64,000 bases of DNA from Agapanthus africanus (taxonomy: Eukaryota; Streptophyta; Magnoliopsida; Asparagales; Amaryllidaceae). The position numbers and the translations under genes are program-made. Shown here in pieces: positions 24,501 to 36,000 of this stretch (positions are counted from its first letter, which is position 1; the number at the start of each line of letters is the position of its first letter). The notes beneath the pieces were generated by a model, which did no database searches, was not told where the DNA came from, and saw only the letters and a program-made list of their open reading frames with translations. The stretch spans positions 565,570,315 to 565,634,314 of the forward strand of contig CM057346.1 in NCBI GenBank assembly GCA_030015575.1. The letters run 5' to 3'.

Positions 24501-25973
24501 CGTGGGTATTTCAAAAGAGAATATGCAATTGTTTTAAAAACCCGGTTACCCTTGATATGATATTTCAGTGCATCCACCATGTGTTTTCTCGGTGCTGAGA
24601 GCGACATGTGAAACCCGATTCGAGGAGGCGAATGAGGCCGATTGCGGGTACATGGTGGACCCGGTATGGTATCCCGGGGAGAGAATGGATCGCTGTGTAG
24701 TAGACGGTGAGCCTGGTAGAGGGACTACTACCTACCGGTGATTGGTTGGACCTGGCGGTTATCCGAAGGATACTGACCAGAGTCGATAGATGGATATGGG
24801 CGTACTGCTGGGGCCGAGGGCCGATTCCGCAGACGGAGCCCGTGGGCTGATCCTGACTGATGGAGCCCGATATATGAGGATTTACGTGCCGATGCTGGGC
24901 ACAACTTTCATGATGTTTTCGAGTGTCAATGCTGGGCACTCCGGTTCCATGATTTTAACGTGTCGCGATGGACACAGATGGTTTATATGCTCATATTTCC
25001 ATGCATATGCTTTATGATATTTACATGCATGATGGTTATTGTCATTGGGTGACGAGTGGACGTGATCCACATACATACAGATTTGATTACATTGATCATA
25101 CCTCATATTTATGACATATTATTATCTGAGGCACTGGCACGAGCACTTGGCACTACACTCATGTATAGAGGTTATATTGCCACTTTAGCATGCTTCAGAC
25201 TTATTCATATTGAGGTATATATATATATCTGATCGTATTGACCTAGGATGAGTCATACATTCGATATCTGCCTGTAGATATTTTCTATTCACGAGTTGGC
25301 AACTCACCCCCGTTGTGCCACAGTTTCTTGCAGGTTTTGCCGTACAGGTTTCATTACGGCTTTTCTGGCACATTGCTTCCATTACAGGTGACTTGCTTTG
25401 GTAGGTGGGTTCTTTTGCAACAGAACCACCATTGTACTTGTATTATTTATTGTATCTAGAAATTCCATCAACCAAAACTTGTATATTGTTTCAGACTTAG
25501 AAAATCAGTTATGTATTATTTCGATCTTCGAGTCGCGCATTGTAGTATTACGGTTTTCATGCTTTTTGAGTTCTCTTTTGAGTTTTGATCCTCGCCCTTT
25601 GGCGTTGTATATTATATTGCTTGTGTGGTTGTGATCGTCGATTGACGAAGAGCTAGCTCCCGCTTGGGATGCCTTTTATCATTGTATATATATTACCCTT
25701 GTTGTACCCCGTTCGGGGCCAGTATTTACAAAAGAGAACTTTGCCGAAATTTTCAGAAAAGACTATACCCTTTAAAAATACACATTCGGTTTACTTATTT
25801 AAAAACCTTGCTTTTAAAAACATGTTTTCTTCACTTCTTAAAACTAGTTTTCTTCATTTACTCTTTAAAAATGGTTTTAGATTTCTGGGCTTTTAGCTTA
25901 CTTGGATTAGATGGGGTCCTATAGACTTCATATGATTCAAGTACCAGTCACGGGCTATTTTCAGGTCGTGACA
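21573..25973 (+). repeat. 5' LTR of E4 (4401 bp)
   Basis: TG at 21573, CA at 25973. It aligns along its length with 60355-64000, including the AT-rich start, the pyrimidine-rich block near 21990-22090 and the region around 24600-24960. All frames in it are under about 125 codons and lack known domains. I see no gene in these 4.4 kb. Confidence 0.88.
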
Positions 25974-25977
25974 AAGT

Positions 25978-25991
25978 TGGTATCAGAGAGC
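25978..25991 (+). other. Primer-binding site of E4
   Basis: TGGTATCAGAGAGC, four bases after the LTR end. It is close to the initiator-Met tRNA complement TGGTATCAGAGC with an extra AG, the usual type for chromovirus-like gypsy elements. Confidence 0.75.
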
Positions 25992-26129
25992 TAGGTTAAT
26001 CTTGGTTCGAGTCTAAGTTTGACTATGCAGAGCCTAGGGCGTTTATATATATACGGAACTTAGGCTTGACCTTACGGAACTTAGACTTAGTCGAGGGGGT
26101 ATTATACCCGAACTTTCATCGCGTAGGAT

Positions 26130-26134
26130 GACCA
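26130..26134. repeat. Probable target duplication GACCA of E3, left
   Basis: Precedes the LTR start at 26135. The right copy at 56839-56843 is GACCC, one mismatch. Confidence 0.6.
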
Positions 26135-26603
26135 TGTTTCGCCCAATCAGAGCAAAGCTCTGTTTGAATTCAAAATTCAAATTTTGAAGCAACGCTTCAA
26201 GTCTCGGGCGCAACGCGCCGCGTGTCAGGCGCTAATACGTCAGCGCAGCACCCAAGAAGGCGCGCCCAATCAGAGCAAAGCTCTGTTTAAAGGAAGCAAC
26301 GCTTCAGTTGCGCTGCGCTGTGCGCTGCGCGACACGTGTCAGCGCAGACGCGCTAGAGCAGGTGCGCTGCGCTGTGCGCTGCCGCAGTTGCGCTGCGCTG
26401 TGCGCTGCGCGACACGTGTCACGCACTGAGGCATCTGCGCCAAACTGAATTAAGATTTTAAGAAATCTTTTCTGTTCTTGTTAAAACAAGAAGATTTTCT
26501 TCTGCAAAGCAGGGGCCTTTGGATCAAAGATCCAACAGTGGGGAAAATTCCCCAAATCACTCAGAAGAGATTTATGTAACAAATTTAACTAATTTATGAG
26601 CCC

Positions 26604-26611
26604 TATAAAAA
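26604..26611 (+). promoter_or_regulatory. TATA box of the E3 5' LTR
   Basis: TATAAAAA in the context CCCTATAAAAAGGACCCC, placed after the G-box cluster. It is the likely promoter for the E3 genomic RNA, with transcription starting about 30 bp downstream. The same sequence is at 54863-54870 in the other LTR. Confidence 0.65.
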
Positions 26612-26791
26612 GGACCCCAGACCTCATTTCAAAGGCATGAAGATCCTTCTAAAAAAAAAAGAGAAAGAGGAAAGCTCTGGAAAAACTCCTCAAGAACGAG
26701 AGAAGGTAAAAAAAAAAAACTTGAGGGAGAAGAGAAAGTTCTCTTAAAGGTAGATTATTGATCTAAGAACAAGATCGATAATCTTAAATAA

Positions 26792-26795
<4 letters not shown>

Positions 26796-26841
<46 letters not shown>
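26796..26841. repeat. (AT)n microsatellite in the E3 5' LTR
   Basis: About 23 AT units. The 3' LTR has a shorter run at 55046-55078. Confidence 0.95.
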
Positions 26842-26845
<4 letters not shown>

Positions 26846-27690
26846 ATAATAATAAGAAATAATAGTGCTTTGCACTCGTTTATGAACCTCTGGTTCTTAA
26901 AACAAACAAAGAAAAATGTTTTTTTTCTTTGATCTAAATGAAGATCAAGAAATTAAATAGTGCTTTGCACTCCTGATTCTTGAATCTAAAAGATTCTTAG
27001 TGCTCTAGACTTCCAAACTGCGCTGTTGCGCTCTTGAGAGAGCGCCACGTGTCAGCTACAGAATAACTTGCGCTACGCGCTCTTGAGATAGAGCTCTGCT
27101 CTCTGGAATTGGCGCAACTCAACAGAGCGCGCCACGTGTCAGCAGCGCAACAGCGCAGCGCACTGCGCTGTTGCGCTTGCGCTCACCAGAGCATGACACG
27201 TGTCATCACCATATGAGCTTGCGCTCCTTGCTTAGCGCAAAGCGCCAGACAAATGCACTGTATTGCTTACAAAAGGGCCAAGCCCAATTAAAGAAGGCCT
27301 AACAGGCCTAATAAAATGCAATGCATTATTTAAAAAAAAGGGGGGGGCAGAGCCCAAACCAAAACAAATGCTCTGCATCATAAATAAAGGGACAGAGCCC
27401 AAATCAAAACGGCTTAGCAGGGAATAAAATGCAGTGCACTATTAAATATGGGCCAAGCCCTAGCATAGGCCTAATAGGTCAAAGATCAAGAAAAATCTTG
27501 AATATTCTTAATGGGACTTAGCCCAATTCTGGCCGTAAGTCCCCAAATTAAATTGACTGAGTATAGCTCTCTCTTAAATCAATTTACATCCGGTTCGAGG
27601 GTACATCTCCGAACTCCTTTGACATCCATCGTTGTAATTCCTCAACGACGTCAAAGAGGTGACGGGTCCCAACGACCACACATCAATATG

Positions 27691-28015
27691 GACCGAGATG
27701 TCCTTAAACTAACAATGGACCGAGATGTCCTTAAACTAACATCGGACCGAGATGTCCTTAAACTAACATCGGACCGAGATGTCATTAAACTAACATCGGA
27801 CCGAAACGTCCCCAAACTAATATCGGACCGAAACGTCCCTAAACTAATATTGGACCGAAACGTCCTTAAACTAATATCGGACCGAAACGTCCCTAAACTA
27901 ACATCGGACCGAGACGTCCCTAAACTAACATCGGACCGAGACGTCCCTAAACTAATATCGGACCGAGACGTCCCTAAACTAGCGATAGACCGCCACGTCC
28001 CTAAACTGGCACAAT
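27691..28015 (+). repeat. 27-bp LTR minisatellite, about 12 units
   Basis: Unit of the type CGGACCGAGACGTCC then CTAAACTAACAT, period 27 bp. Because 27 is a multiple of 3 it produces a chance frame with a nine-residue repeat (SDRDVPKLT type). The 3' LTR has about six units at 55928-56097. Confidence 0.88.
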
Positions 28016-28757
28016 AGAGCCCAAACGCTCTTTTTTCGGATCTAAACGGTCCCGTCTAAGTTGATCTTAGCCCCAAATACGGCTAATGTATCCTTAGATA
28101 TTTAAATGAATGATAAAACTCCCAATCAACTTTGGTTCAAGGGTACATCTCTGAACTCCTCTGACACCTGTCGTCGTAATCCTTCAACGACGTCAGAGAG
28201 GTGACGAGTCCTGACGGCCATATATTAAGTGAATCACTATGTTAAGTTGATCTTAGTCTAAAACAGGACTAACGTATCCTTGACAAACGTTTAAGTTGAT
28301 CTTAGTCGCAACGCGACTAATGTATCCTTAAACTAAAACACCAAACCCAAATCTAAGTAAACACGGATTTGGACTAATCCACGTCCTACGGGCAACGGTA
28401 TTATTCAGTCTCCGTATACAATCCACGGGCAACCACAAACAAAACAAACACACACGACACGAAGTGAAATCCTGGAGAAGGAGAAAGTTGTTACCGCAAT
28501 GCGGTAGCGTAATTAACTGTAGGGGCTTGCGCCTGCAGGGAAGAGCGTCCCCACAATCAAAAAAACCCCTCACCCCGAGGGGGAATCTGACGAAGTCTGC
28601 TACATCGGCCGCATCCGTCTAAACCTCCGATACACGGTGCCATAAATCAACTCGGCATCTCCGGAGAGATAGACGGATAAAACCATATAGCATCTGCCCC
28701 CGAATCTCAGGCCAGACGTCTTCACGTTTAGGCCGCCGGTCGGAGGGGAACAGATTC

Positions 28758-28775
28758 TGGCACGCCCGGTGGGAC
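28758..28775 (+). other. Putative primer-binding site of E3
   Basis: TGGCACGCCCGGTGGGAC, five bases after the 5' LTR end. It starts with TGG as primer sites do and is absent after the 3' LTR. I did not match it to a specific tRNA with certainty. Confidence 0.65.
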
Positions 28776-28902
28776 CTCTTCCTCTTTCCTCTCCACACTT
28801 CGTGTGTCTTCCTCGCGAACCAATCGCGGTTTGTTAAATGGTTGCCTTCGGATTTCAAGTTACTAAGATTTGGTCTTTATCTGGCACAGAACTCAAGATT
28901 CA

Positions 28903-30192
28903 ATGGCCTCTAACTGCACCAACTGCTCGAAATGCCACTGCAACAGACGCTCCACCTCTCCCGGAGGTGTAGCATATGGGCCCCAAGCGGCTTCTTTCCT
29001 TACTCTGCCGGTAGACCAAGTGACCCAGGCCACTACTGGCTTATTCTTCGGGACCATGATCCCACCGGCAAGCTTCCCTATGCCGATACCGGCACCGAAA
29101 GTGGGTAAAAAGTCGGTCTTCAACCGGCTCACTGTTTCGACAACCCCTGTCATCGGGTCACCCGTCACTAAACCAACAGCCTCCGTTTTCAGCAGGCTAG
29201 GTCAGATCCATGAAGTGGCCGCCCCAAAGAGGGCAACGGTCGCTGCTCCGGAAGTCGTTAAAGCGGCTTCTCCCGTCAGAGAGTCGGTCTTCACAAGATT
29301 GACGGTTCCCACTCCTCCCCCAGCTGGCCAAAAGGCATCAGTCTTCGATAGGCTGACATCGGCAGTTACCCCACGCTCAAACAGGGGGCAACAAGAAACC
29401 ATCTCGATTTCCGAGCCAATCCCAACAGCTCGTCGTGCGCGACGTCGCCATTGGCGACGAGTGAGGAAAGCAGGGGGCAGTTCCCCCTCAGGGCTGACTC
29501 CACCTGCTCCGATGGTGGAGGTCAATGCTGCTGTTCCAACCGGGAACAGCTTTGAATTACTGAGGAAGGTAAGAAAGAACTCTCCAATAGCTACATTGAA
29601 AAGATCTCCGCCTATGGAGAAAGCTCCGGAGGCAAAGCAAGAACAGCCCCCTCAACGGCTGTCGTCAAAAATTTATAAAGTCTGGCGGAAGATTCAAGAC
29701 TCCGTGATTGATCCAGACCACTTGCGTCACCAGAAAAGGGCAAAGGTGGAAAATAACAAAAAGCGCCCCATTAAACAGCAGGGAGCAACAGTTGCTAGGA
29801 TGCCCACTCTAACGGGTCCTTTGACCTCGTTGGCCCACAAAAGAAGGAAGCCAGAGAAAGCTCCCGCGTCACCGGCAAAGTTTAAAAGCAGTGAATCTAA
29901 ACGCCCCAAGTCAGGGGGCATAATTGTTCATACGGTTTATATGGCTTCTGGAAAGGAAGAAAGTCGTACTGCTACGGGTCACCGACCGCTTACCCGATCA
30001 GTGACCAAGGCTCAGGAGCAGCAACAAAAGCTCCAGGAGATGATGACCACAATGGCTGCACTCACTGGGCCGAAAGAGAACCCTGAGACGTCCTTAGATG
30101 AGCGCCAGGAGGAAGAGGCCGACGCTGAGTTCCTTTGCCGAGTACTGGAAAAGAGGGACATAGAGGCTGCTGAACAAGCGGCCAACATATAA
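28903..30192 (+). CDS. E3 ORF1 / Gag N-terminal extension
   Basis: The frame is open from upstream; I chose the Met at 28903 (MASNCTNC), although an earlier Met lies at 28870. It begins with a Cys-rich stretch (CTNCSKCHC). It then has four copies of the short motif S-V-F-x-R-L at residues 71, 94, 128 and 146, separated by Pro/Ala/Val-rich linkers, then a basic region (RRARRRHWRR). The remainder is Lys-, Pro- and Gln-rich and probably disordered. TAA at 30190-30192 ends it, but the same frame continues into gag after one codon, so ORF1 and gag were probably one reading frame. Tat and Ogre elements often carry an extra ORF of unknown role ahead of gag. The function is unknown. Confidence 0.8.
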   Translation: MASNCTNCSKCHCNRRSTSPGGVAYGPQAASFLTLPVDQVTQATTGLFFGTMIPPASFPMPIPAPKVGKKSVFNRLTVSTTPVIGSPVTKPTASVFSRLGQIHEVAAPKRATVAAPEVVKAASPVRESVFTRLTVPTPPPAGQKASVFDRLTSAVTPRSNRGQQETISISEPIPTARRARRRHWRRVRKAGGSSPSGLTPPAPMVEVNAAVPTGNSFELLRKVRKNSPIATLKRSPPMEKAPEAKQEQPPQRLSSKIYKVWRKIQDSVIDPDHLRHQKRAKVENNKKRPIKQQGATVARMPTLTGPLTSLAHKRRKPEKAPASPAKFKSSESKRPKSGGIIVHTVYMASGKEESRTATGHRPLTRSVTKAQEQQQKLQEMMTTMAALTGPKENPETSLDERQEEEADAEFLCRVLEKRDIEAAEQAANI

Positions 30193-30195
30193 CGG

Positions 30196-32358
30196 ATGGC
30201 CCTCCTGTTCCAGGATATGGTGGGTATGATGATTCAACAAGATCCACCTGCTGGAGATCTCCCGATCATTCTTGAAGACGATAGGGGGGAGGCATCAAAT
30301 CCGCCACCGGCTCTATTAACCGCTAAAGAGGATACAATCTCTAAGACTGATCTGGACGAATACATAGCCCAGCAAATAAAGGTTCATCACGCGGCCGAAG
30401 CAGCCGGCCACGTCGTAAAAACGGGGCGGCCGTATCCAGGCTGGTATGACCAAATCAAGTACCCGCCGGGTTACACAATTCCCAAGTTTCATGTCTACAA
30501 AGGGACTGGCAATCCCCATCAACATGTTGCCCAGTTCAGGGCTCTTTGCGGTAATACCGGCGGCGACGACAAGCTTTTGCTTCGCCAGTTTGTTGGAAGC
30601 TTATCAGATACGGCGTTTGAATGGTATTCTGAGCTTCCCAACGACTCTATTAAAACCTTTGCAGAGATGGAGCTGCTCTTTACCCAACGTTTTGCAAGTG
30701 CCAGTGAGCGTACCCCGATGACGACACTGATTAATGCCAGGGTAAAACCCGGCGAGACATGGGTTCAGTACGCTATACGGTGGCGAAATCTATGGTCGAA
30801 GTGCGAACAGCACATAGAAGAAGCTCCAGCGGTGGGAATGTTTGTTGGAACCCTTGATCCACAGGCAACCATCTCGCAGTTCATGATGTTTTTCAAGCCG
30901 ACTACCTTCCAGGCTTTGATCGACAAACTAGCGCAGATGGACCAGATGGGCCATAAACCCCCTATCCCGAAGCCGGACTCCCGAAACGACAAAGGAAAGG
31001 GAAAAGCGATCATTGTCGCTAATACCCAACAACAACCGAGCGACTCGAAGCCGGTTGCTCGTCCAAACAATACACGCCCATACGTACCCCTTGAGGACAG
31101 GATGGGACGTGCTTACTCCTTCCCTCGTGATAAAACGAGGAGGCTATTCGAGCTGGCGTTGCGCAACAGACTTATAAATATGCCAGATCCAAAACATCCG
31201 TTGCAATCGAACGACGTCAACGAGCCCAATTATTGCCCTTACCATCGAGTGCTAGGCCATCCCATCGAGGATTGCTACGTTTTCAAGAATTGGCTTGAGA
31301 ACCAGTACCGTCAGGGCAAATTTGTGTTATCTGACAAATGGAAGGTGAATCCCCCGCAGCCCCACACCTCTAAGGGGACGAATACGCCAGGGGCAACATG
31401 CTCCGTCATTGAGGAAGCTCCTTGGGAGGTTGTATTATCAGCCAAGACAAAGAGGATGCTAAACGATCTTCAGACCTGTCCAGCGGTCAAATGGAAGAAT
31501 CCCTTGGAACCGCAAGTTATTGAGGGGATGTTGAAACCAAGACCGACTCCGAAGACCGATGGTGGCAGTTCAAGTATCCATACCCAGTCGTCAAAATCTT
31601 CGAAAAAGAAGAAGAAGAAATCTAAGAAGCACGTGAAGCCTGGCGACAAGCGCACGGACTTACAAAAGCAAATCGACGCGCTGGATGAATATAACCAAAA
31701 GGCGCGGACTCCCATTACGCTCCAAGACTTCCTTGATCACGTCTTTCGAAAAGAAGATGAGGGAGAAAGTTCATCGGATGAATCCGAGGAATATGTGGCG
31801 AGTTGTCATATGATCTCCCATTCGGTCACAAACGATGAAGAGACTTCTGGCACTGAAACGCTGGGTGCAAATGCCGAATCAAGAGCTCCAGGGTTATCAG
31901 TTGAGATGATTGGCGCGTTTTTTGATGAAGCTCGATTGAAAAGTAAAGCTGATCGAGAACGCGAGACGGCTATATTCGAAAGGGCCAAGCGCCAGCGACT
32001 TGATGAAAAAGCTGAGATGATCCCGCTGGAGCAAGATGCCTCCACCGCTGACAAAAGCCAATTCAAGATAAAAAAGAGGTTTGCTAAGGCTATATCAATG
32101 GGCATGAAGCTACCATCCTCTGAAGGAAAAATTACCGGTGTGGTAGAAATGCACCCCTCTTATTGCTTATATCATCAGAAGGTCTCGCATCCCACCCAAG
32201 AGTGCAAGGCTTTCAATGAATGGTGGCAAGGATACGTCGCTAATCGACAACGCTTTAAACGGGAAAAACGTAAAATTCGTCGGGAGCAAGGAAACACGAC
32301 CGAAGAGCTTGAAAGAACTACCGGCAATTGTCACATGGTTAACACTGCCGAGTCATAA
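30196..32358 (+). pseudogene. E3 Gag
   Basis: A 720-codon stretch. The retrotransposon Gag core lies at about residues 79-230 (HQHVAQFRAL, then FEWYSELP, FTQRF, LWSKCE). A segment MGRAYSFPRDKTRR at 303 is followed by a CX2HX4HX4C knuckle at C347, H350, H355, C360. A Lys-rich run lies at about 465-485, and a second such knuckle starts at C657 near the end. Gag would form the particle and bind RNA. The frame starts right after a TAA at 30190 and ends at TAA 32356-32358, and it is in the same frame as ORF1 and the protease. One more in-frame stop, TGA at 32476-32478, lies between it and the protease. Confidence 0.88.
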
Positions 32359-32478
32359 GTCCCTACATTTGGGAGCGACTCTGATGAGGAACTAGAACTT
32401 GGCCCCCTCTTCAAAGAATCCACTTCGGGAAAAGAAGAAGAACCGAAGGCCTGCGAAAATATACAGCTACGCAATTGA

Positions 32479-33018
32479 ACATTACCCGAAAAGAATCTCG
32501 GACCCTTAAGCAAGAAAGACAAAGGGAAAGAGAAGGTCTCTGAAGATATCGCCTTGGATGACCGAGTCGCGGAAGAGTTAACCGCCAAGAATCCCCCAAA
32601 AAGGAATAAAGTAGATTACAATGTCTTGACGCATCTGAGGAAGCTACCCTCACAACTCAGCATTCTCGATGCCCTAGTACTATCAAAAGAGGCGAGGGAT
32701 TCTTTAATTAAGGCCCTACAAGATCCGGACCAGTTCCAAGCCTTCCTAGCCGAAGAAAAGATGAAGGAAGAATTAGAAGAAGTGCACACAACCGACGTTG
32801 CTTTTGGTGATGAAGACCTTCTCCTCGGAACGTGTGAACACAATCGTCCTCTTTATGTCTCGGGGTACTGCCATGACATAAAGATAGGTAAAATCTTGGT
32901 CGATAACGGATCGTCTGTTAATTTACTCAATGTGCGAGTTTTAAAGGAGATTTGCATGAGTATTCAACACCTCGCCCGAGACAAAATCACCATCTCCGGA
33001 TTCGACTCACAATCATAA
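32479..33018 (+). pseudogene. E3 aspartic protease
   Basis: This open stretch lies between TGA 32476 and TAA 33016. The first part is charged and resembles a Gag-protease linker. The retropepsin-type site is the segment ILVDNGSSVNLL, with the catalytic Asp codon at 32902-32904 (Asp-Asn-Gly-Ser instead of the commoner Asp-Thr/Ser-Gly). After the TAA the frame goes on without shift into a segment with GRPWLH, a usual mark of the end of the protease in gypsy elements. The enzyme would cleave the polyprotein. Confidence 0.8.
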
Positions 33019-36000
33019 AAAACCCTTGGATCTGTGATATTGACGCTACGCTTCGGGTTGCTCGTCACAGACATCAAAATCCATGTTATAGACGCTAAGA
33101 CGTGCTACAATGCGCTGCTCGGCCGACCATGGCTACACGAATACAATATCATCCCCTCTACACAGCATCAATGCATGAAGTATTCTAGGGATGGCCTCGA
33201 GTACACTGTGGCGGGAGAGTTGAATCCGTTTTCCGTGAATGAAATTCGCAAGTACGAAGATGCCAAATACTTCTTACCGAGTTTTGAAGACACGGAGAGG
33301 TGTCACGGGCCGGAGAACAAAACTAACGCAACCATCCCTGTCTTCGGCAGTGATACCGAGGAAGAAGAGGACATAATTTATTCGGGTCCATCCCAATCCA
33401 CCAGGCCAGGACCATCTGTTCCTTCGTTGATCTTCGGCAGTGATTCAGAGGATGAAGTTCATGCTGTATTCCCCGCTCGGCCTTCAATACGGGTTTCCGC
33501 TGATGAAGAACAAAGTCTGGAGATAACCATGGTGCCGCTTGAACATTACAAAGAACTGGATGCACTCGACACCAACAGCGTAGAAGAATTGCAGACATTC
33601 TATATCCCTCCCGGACGAAAAGGCGAGAAGGCAATCCTATTCTACCGTTCCGAAGAAAACAAGGTGAAAAATGAAATTTGGCATGGCGCGGATCCCACGC
33701 TCGATAGGCTTCAGCCTATCCGTCTTCCCAGATATTATACCGAAGGTTTGAAGAAACTGTTGAAGCGCCAGGGAATACCTTTCGAACAAACCGTTAGAAA
33801 GGCCAAATTCTACGACAGGGTTTGGAACGTCCCCGGAACTCAGCGCAAGCTACCTAATGGGAGGCTGGAGACGATCAGGCTCGGATACATTCGCTCCAGG
33901 AAACGAGAGCTGCTCCGCGGCTGTTACGTCGTGCACAATTCTGATGAAGAAGCAGATGCTCGAGAAGAAAACGCTAATCCTGAACCAGCAAAAGTTCCTG
34001 ATACAAAACCGCCTAGTCCATCATTTGAAGACCAGATGAGCAAACTTTTAAGGGATGTGAGTCGAAAAGCCCGAGATGATCACAATCGTGAAACGGCAAT
34101 CTATGAGAAAGCCAAGACACAACGCCTCCTTCAACAGGCAGTAAAAAACGAAGATGCTGCCCCGTGTCAACCTGATACAAAAAGGGCTCGACGCGGAGGC
34201 AGAAACGAGTCGAAAGGCCGAAGAGGCGCTCAACAGCAACAAAGCAGGGCCAAAAAGCCACGCAAACGAGAATCGAACGTTATTGACCTAGCCCTCATGA
34301 AGAAAATGGGTCGAGCATACTCATTTCCTCGGAACAAAACAAGGAAAATACTTGATCTTGCTCTGAAACATCAAATGCTTACACTGCCAGAGTCTAAACA
34401 CCCTGAGCAAGCAGGCGAAGTCTCCAATCCAAATTATTGCTCTTACCATCGAGTAGTAGGGCATCCGCTTGAAGATTGCTTCACCTTTAAGAATTGGGTT
34501 GAGGATCAATATCAGCTTGGCAAATTCGCGTTGTCTGACAACTGGAGGGTAGCGCCGCCGCAAAAGCACGAACCCGAAAACACAAGGATAGAACCAACTC
34601 CGCATTGGGATTGGCAGAAAATTCGCACTTCCCACGTGATAACAATATTAAAAGAAGAGTCCGAGGACATGAACAGCCTTCCTCGATGCTTTGAAAACAG
34701 CAGCGATGAGGTAATCTCAGAATTTCCCCCAGCTCCAAAAGAACTAGAGGATGGAATACATACTACCGCAGATAACCTCAAGAAAATCGAGTTGGGGACA
34801 GTAAATGATCCGCGACCGACATTCGTCAGCGAGCTGCTGTCTGAAGAGAGGGTGACTGCGTTAAAAGATGTCCTTGTGCAGCATAAAGATTGCTTCGCAT
34901 GGAACTATTCCAAGATGCCTGGACTAGACCCAGAAGTCGCTGTACACAGACTAGCAATATCCCCAAACGTTAAACCAGTCAAACAGGCACCGAGAAGAAT
35001 GCGACTCGAGCTTGAGATGAGCATAAATACAGAAGTCAAAAAGTTAATCGACTCTGGCTTCATACAGGAAGTTCAGTACCCTGAATGGATCGCCAACATC
35101 GTCCCAGTGATGAAGAAAAATGGGACAGTACGCATATGCGTAGACTTCCGGGATCTTAATAAAGCTTGCCCGAAGGATGATTTCCCAGTGCCAGTCACTG
35201 AACTGATGATAGACAATACGTCCACTCATGAAGTTTTCTCCTTCATGGACGGCTCATCGGGGTATAACCAGATAAAAATGCATCCAGAAGACCAGAAGCA
35301 CACAGCCTTCAGGACTCCTCTTGGTATATTTTGTTATAAAGTAATGCCCTTCGGTTTGAAGAACGCCGGTGCTACTTATCAGAGGGCCATGACAAAGATC
35401 TTCGACGACCTTATATACGAAATCGTCGAATGCTATATCGACGATCTTATGGTTAAAAGCAAGTCATACGAAGAACATCTAGAGCATTTGAAGACCGTAT
35501 TTCAACGCCTTCGGCGATACAATTTGAAGATGAATCCTTTAAAATGTGCGTTCGGGGTTTCCTCGGGCAAATTCCTGGGATTTATCGTTCGACACCGAGG
35601 TATTGAAATAGATCCATCTAAGATTAAGGCGATCATGGAAATGCCTCCGCCAAGAACTCTTAAACAGTTGCGATCTCTCCAAGGAAAGCTCGCATACATT
35701 CGACGGTTTATCGCTAATCTTTCAGGAAAGTGCCGTCCTTACAGTCACCTAATGAAGAAGGGAACCCCATTCGTTTGGGATCACAAATGCCAAGGCGCAT
35801 TGGATGAGATCAAGCAGTATCTGCAAAACCCTCTGATGTTGGCTGCTCCAGTTAAGGGAAAGCCTCTCATTCTTTACACGACCGCCCTTGAAGGTTCTTT
35901 AGGTGCATTATGGGCACAAGAGAATGACCAAGGGAAAGAAAGAGCACTCTACTACTTAAGTCGGGTTCTGCTGGGGGCAGAAAGCAATTACTCCCCCATT

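Larger units (their letters stand above)
25974..26134 (+). other. E4 internal domain, first 161 bp
   Basis: Leader sequence after the primer site, interrupted by E3. It resumes at 56839. Confidence 0.7.
26135..28752 (+). repeat. 5' LTR of Tat element E3 (2618 bp)
   Basis: TG at 26135 to CA at 28752. It contains a GC-rich upstream part with G-box motifs (26300-26430 and 27040-27205), a TATA box at 26604, an (AT)n run and a 27-bp minisatellite at about 27691-28015. It aligns with the 3' LTR pieces 43473-43805 and 54406-56838. Confidence 0.92.

Noticed and set aside
24565..24939. 124-codon minus frame (and its counterpart 63546-63956) as a gene
   Set aside because: It lies inside the E4 LTR and the two copies only reflect the LTR pair.
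27511..28017. 168-codon frame with nine-residue repeats as a gene
   Set aside because: It is the 27-bp LTR minisatellite read in one frame.
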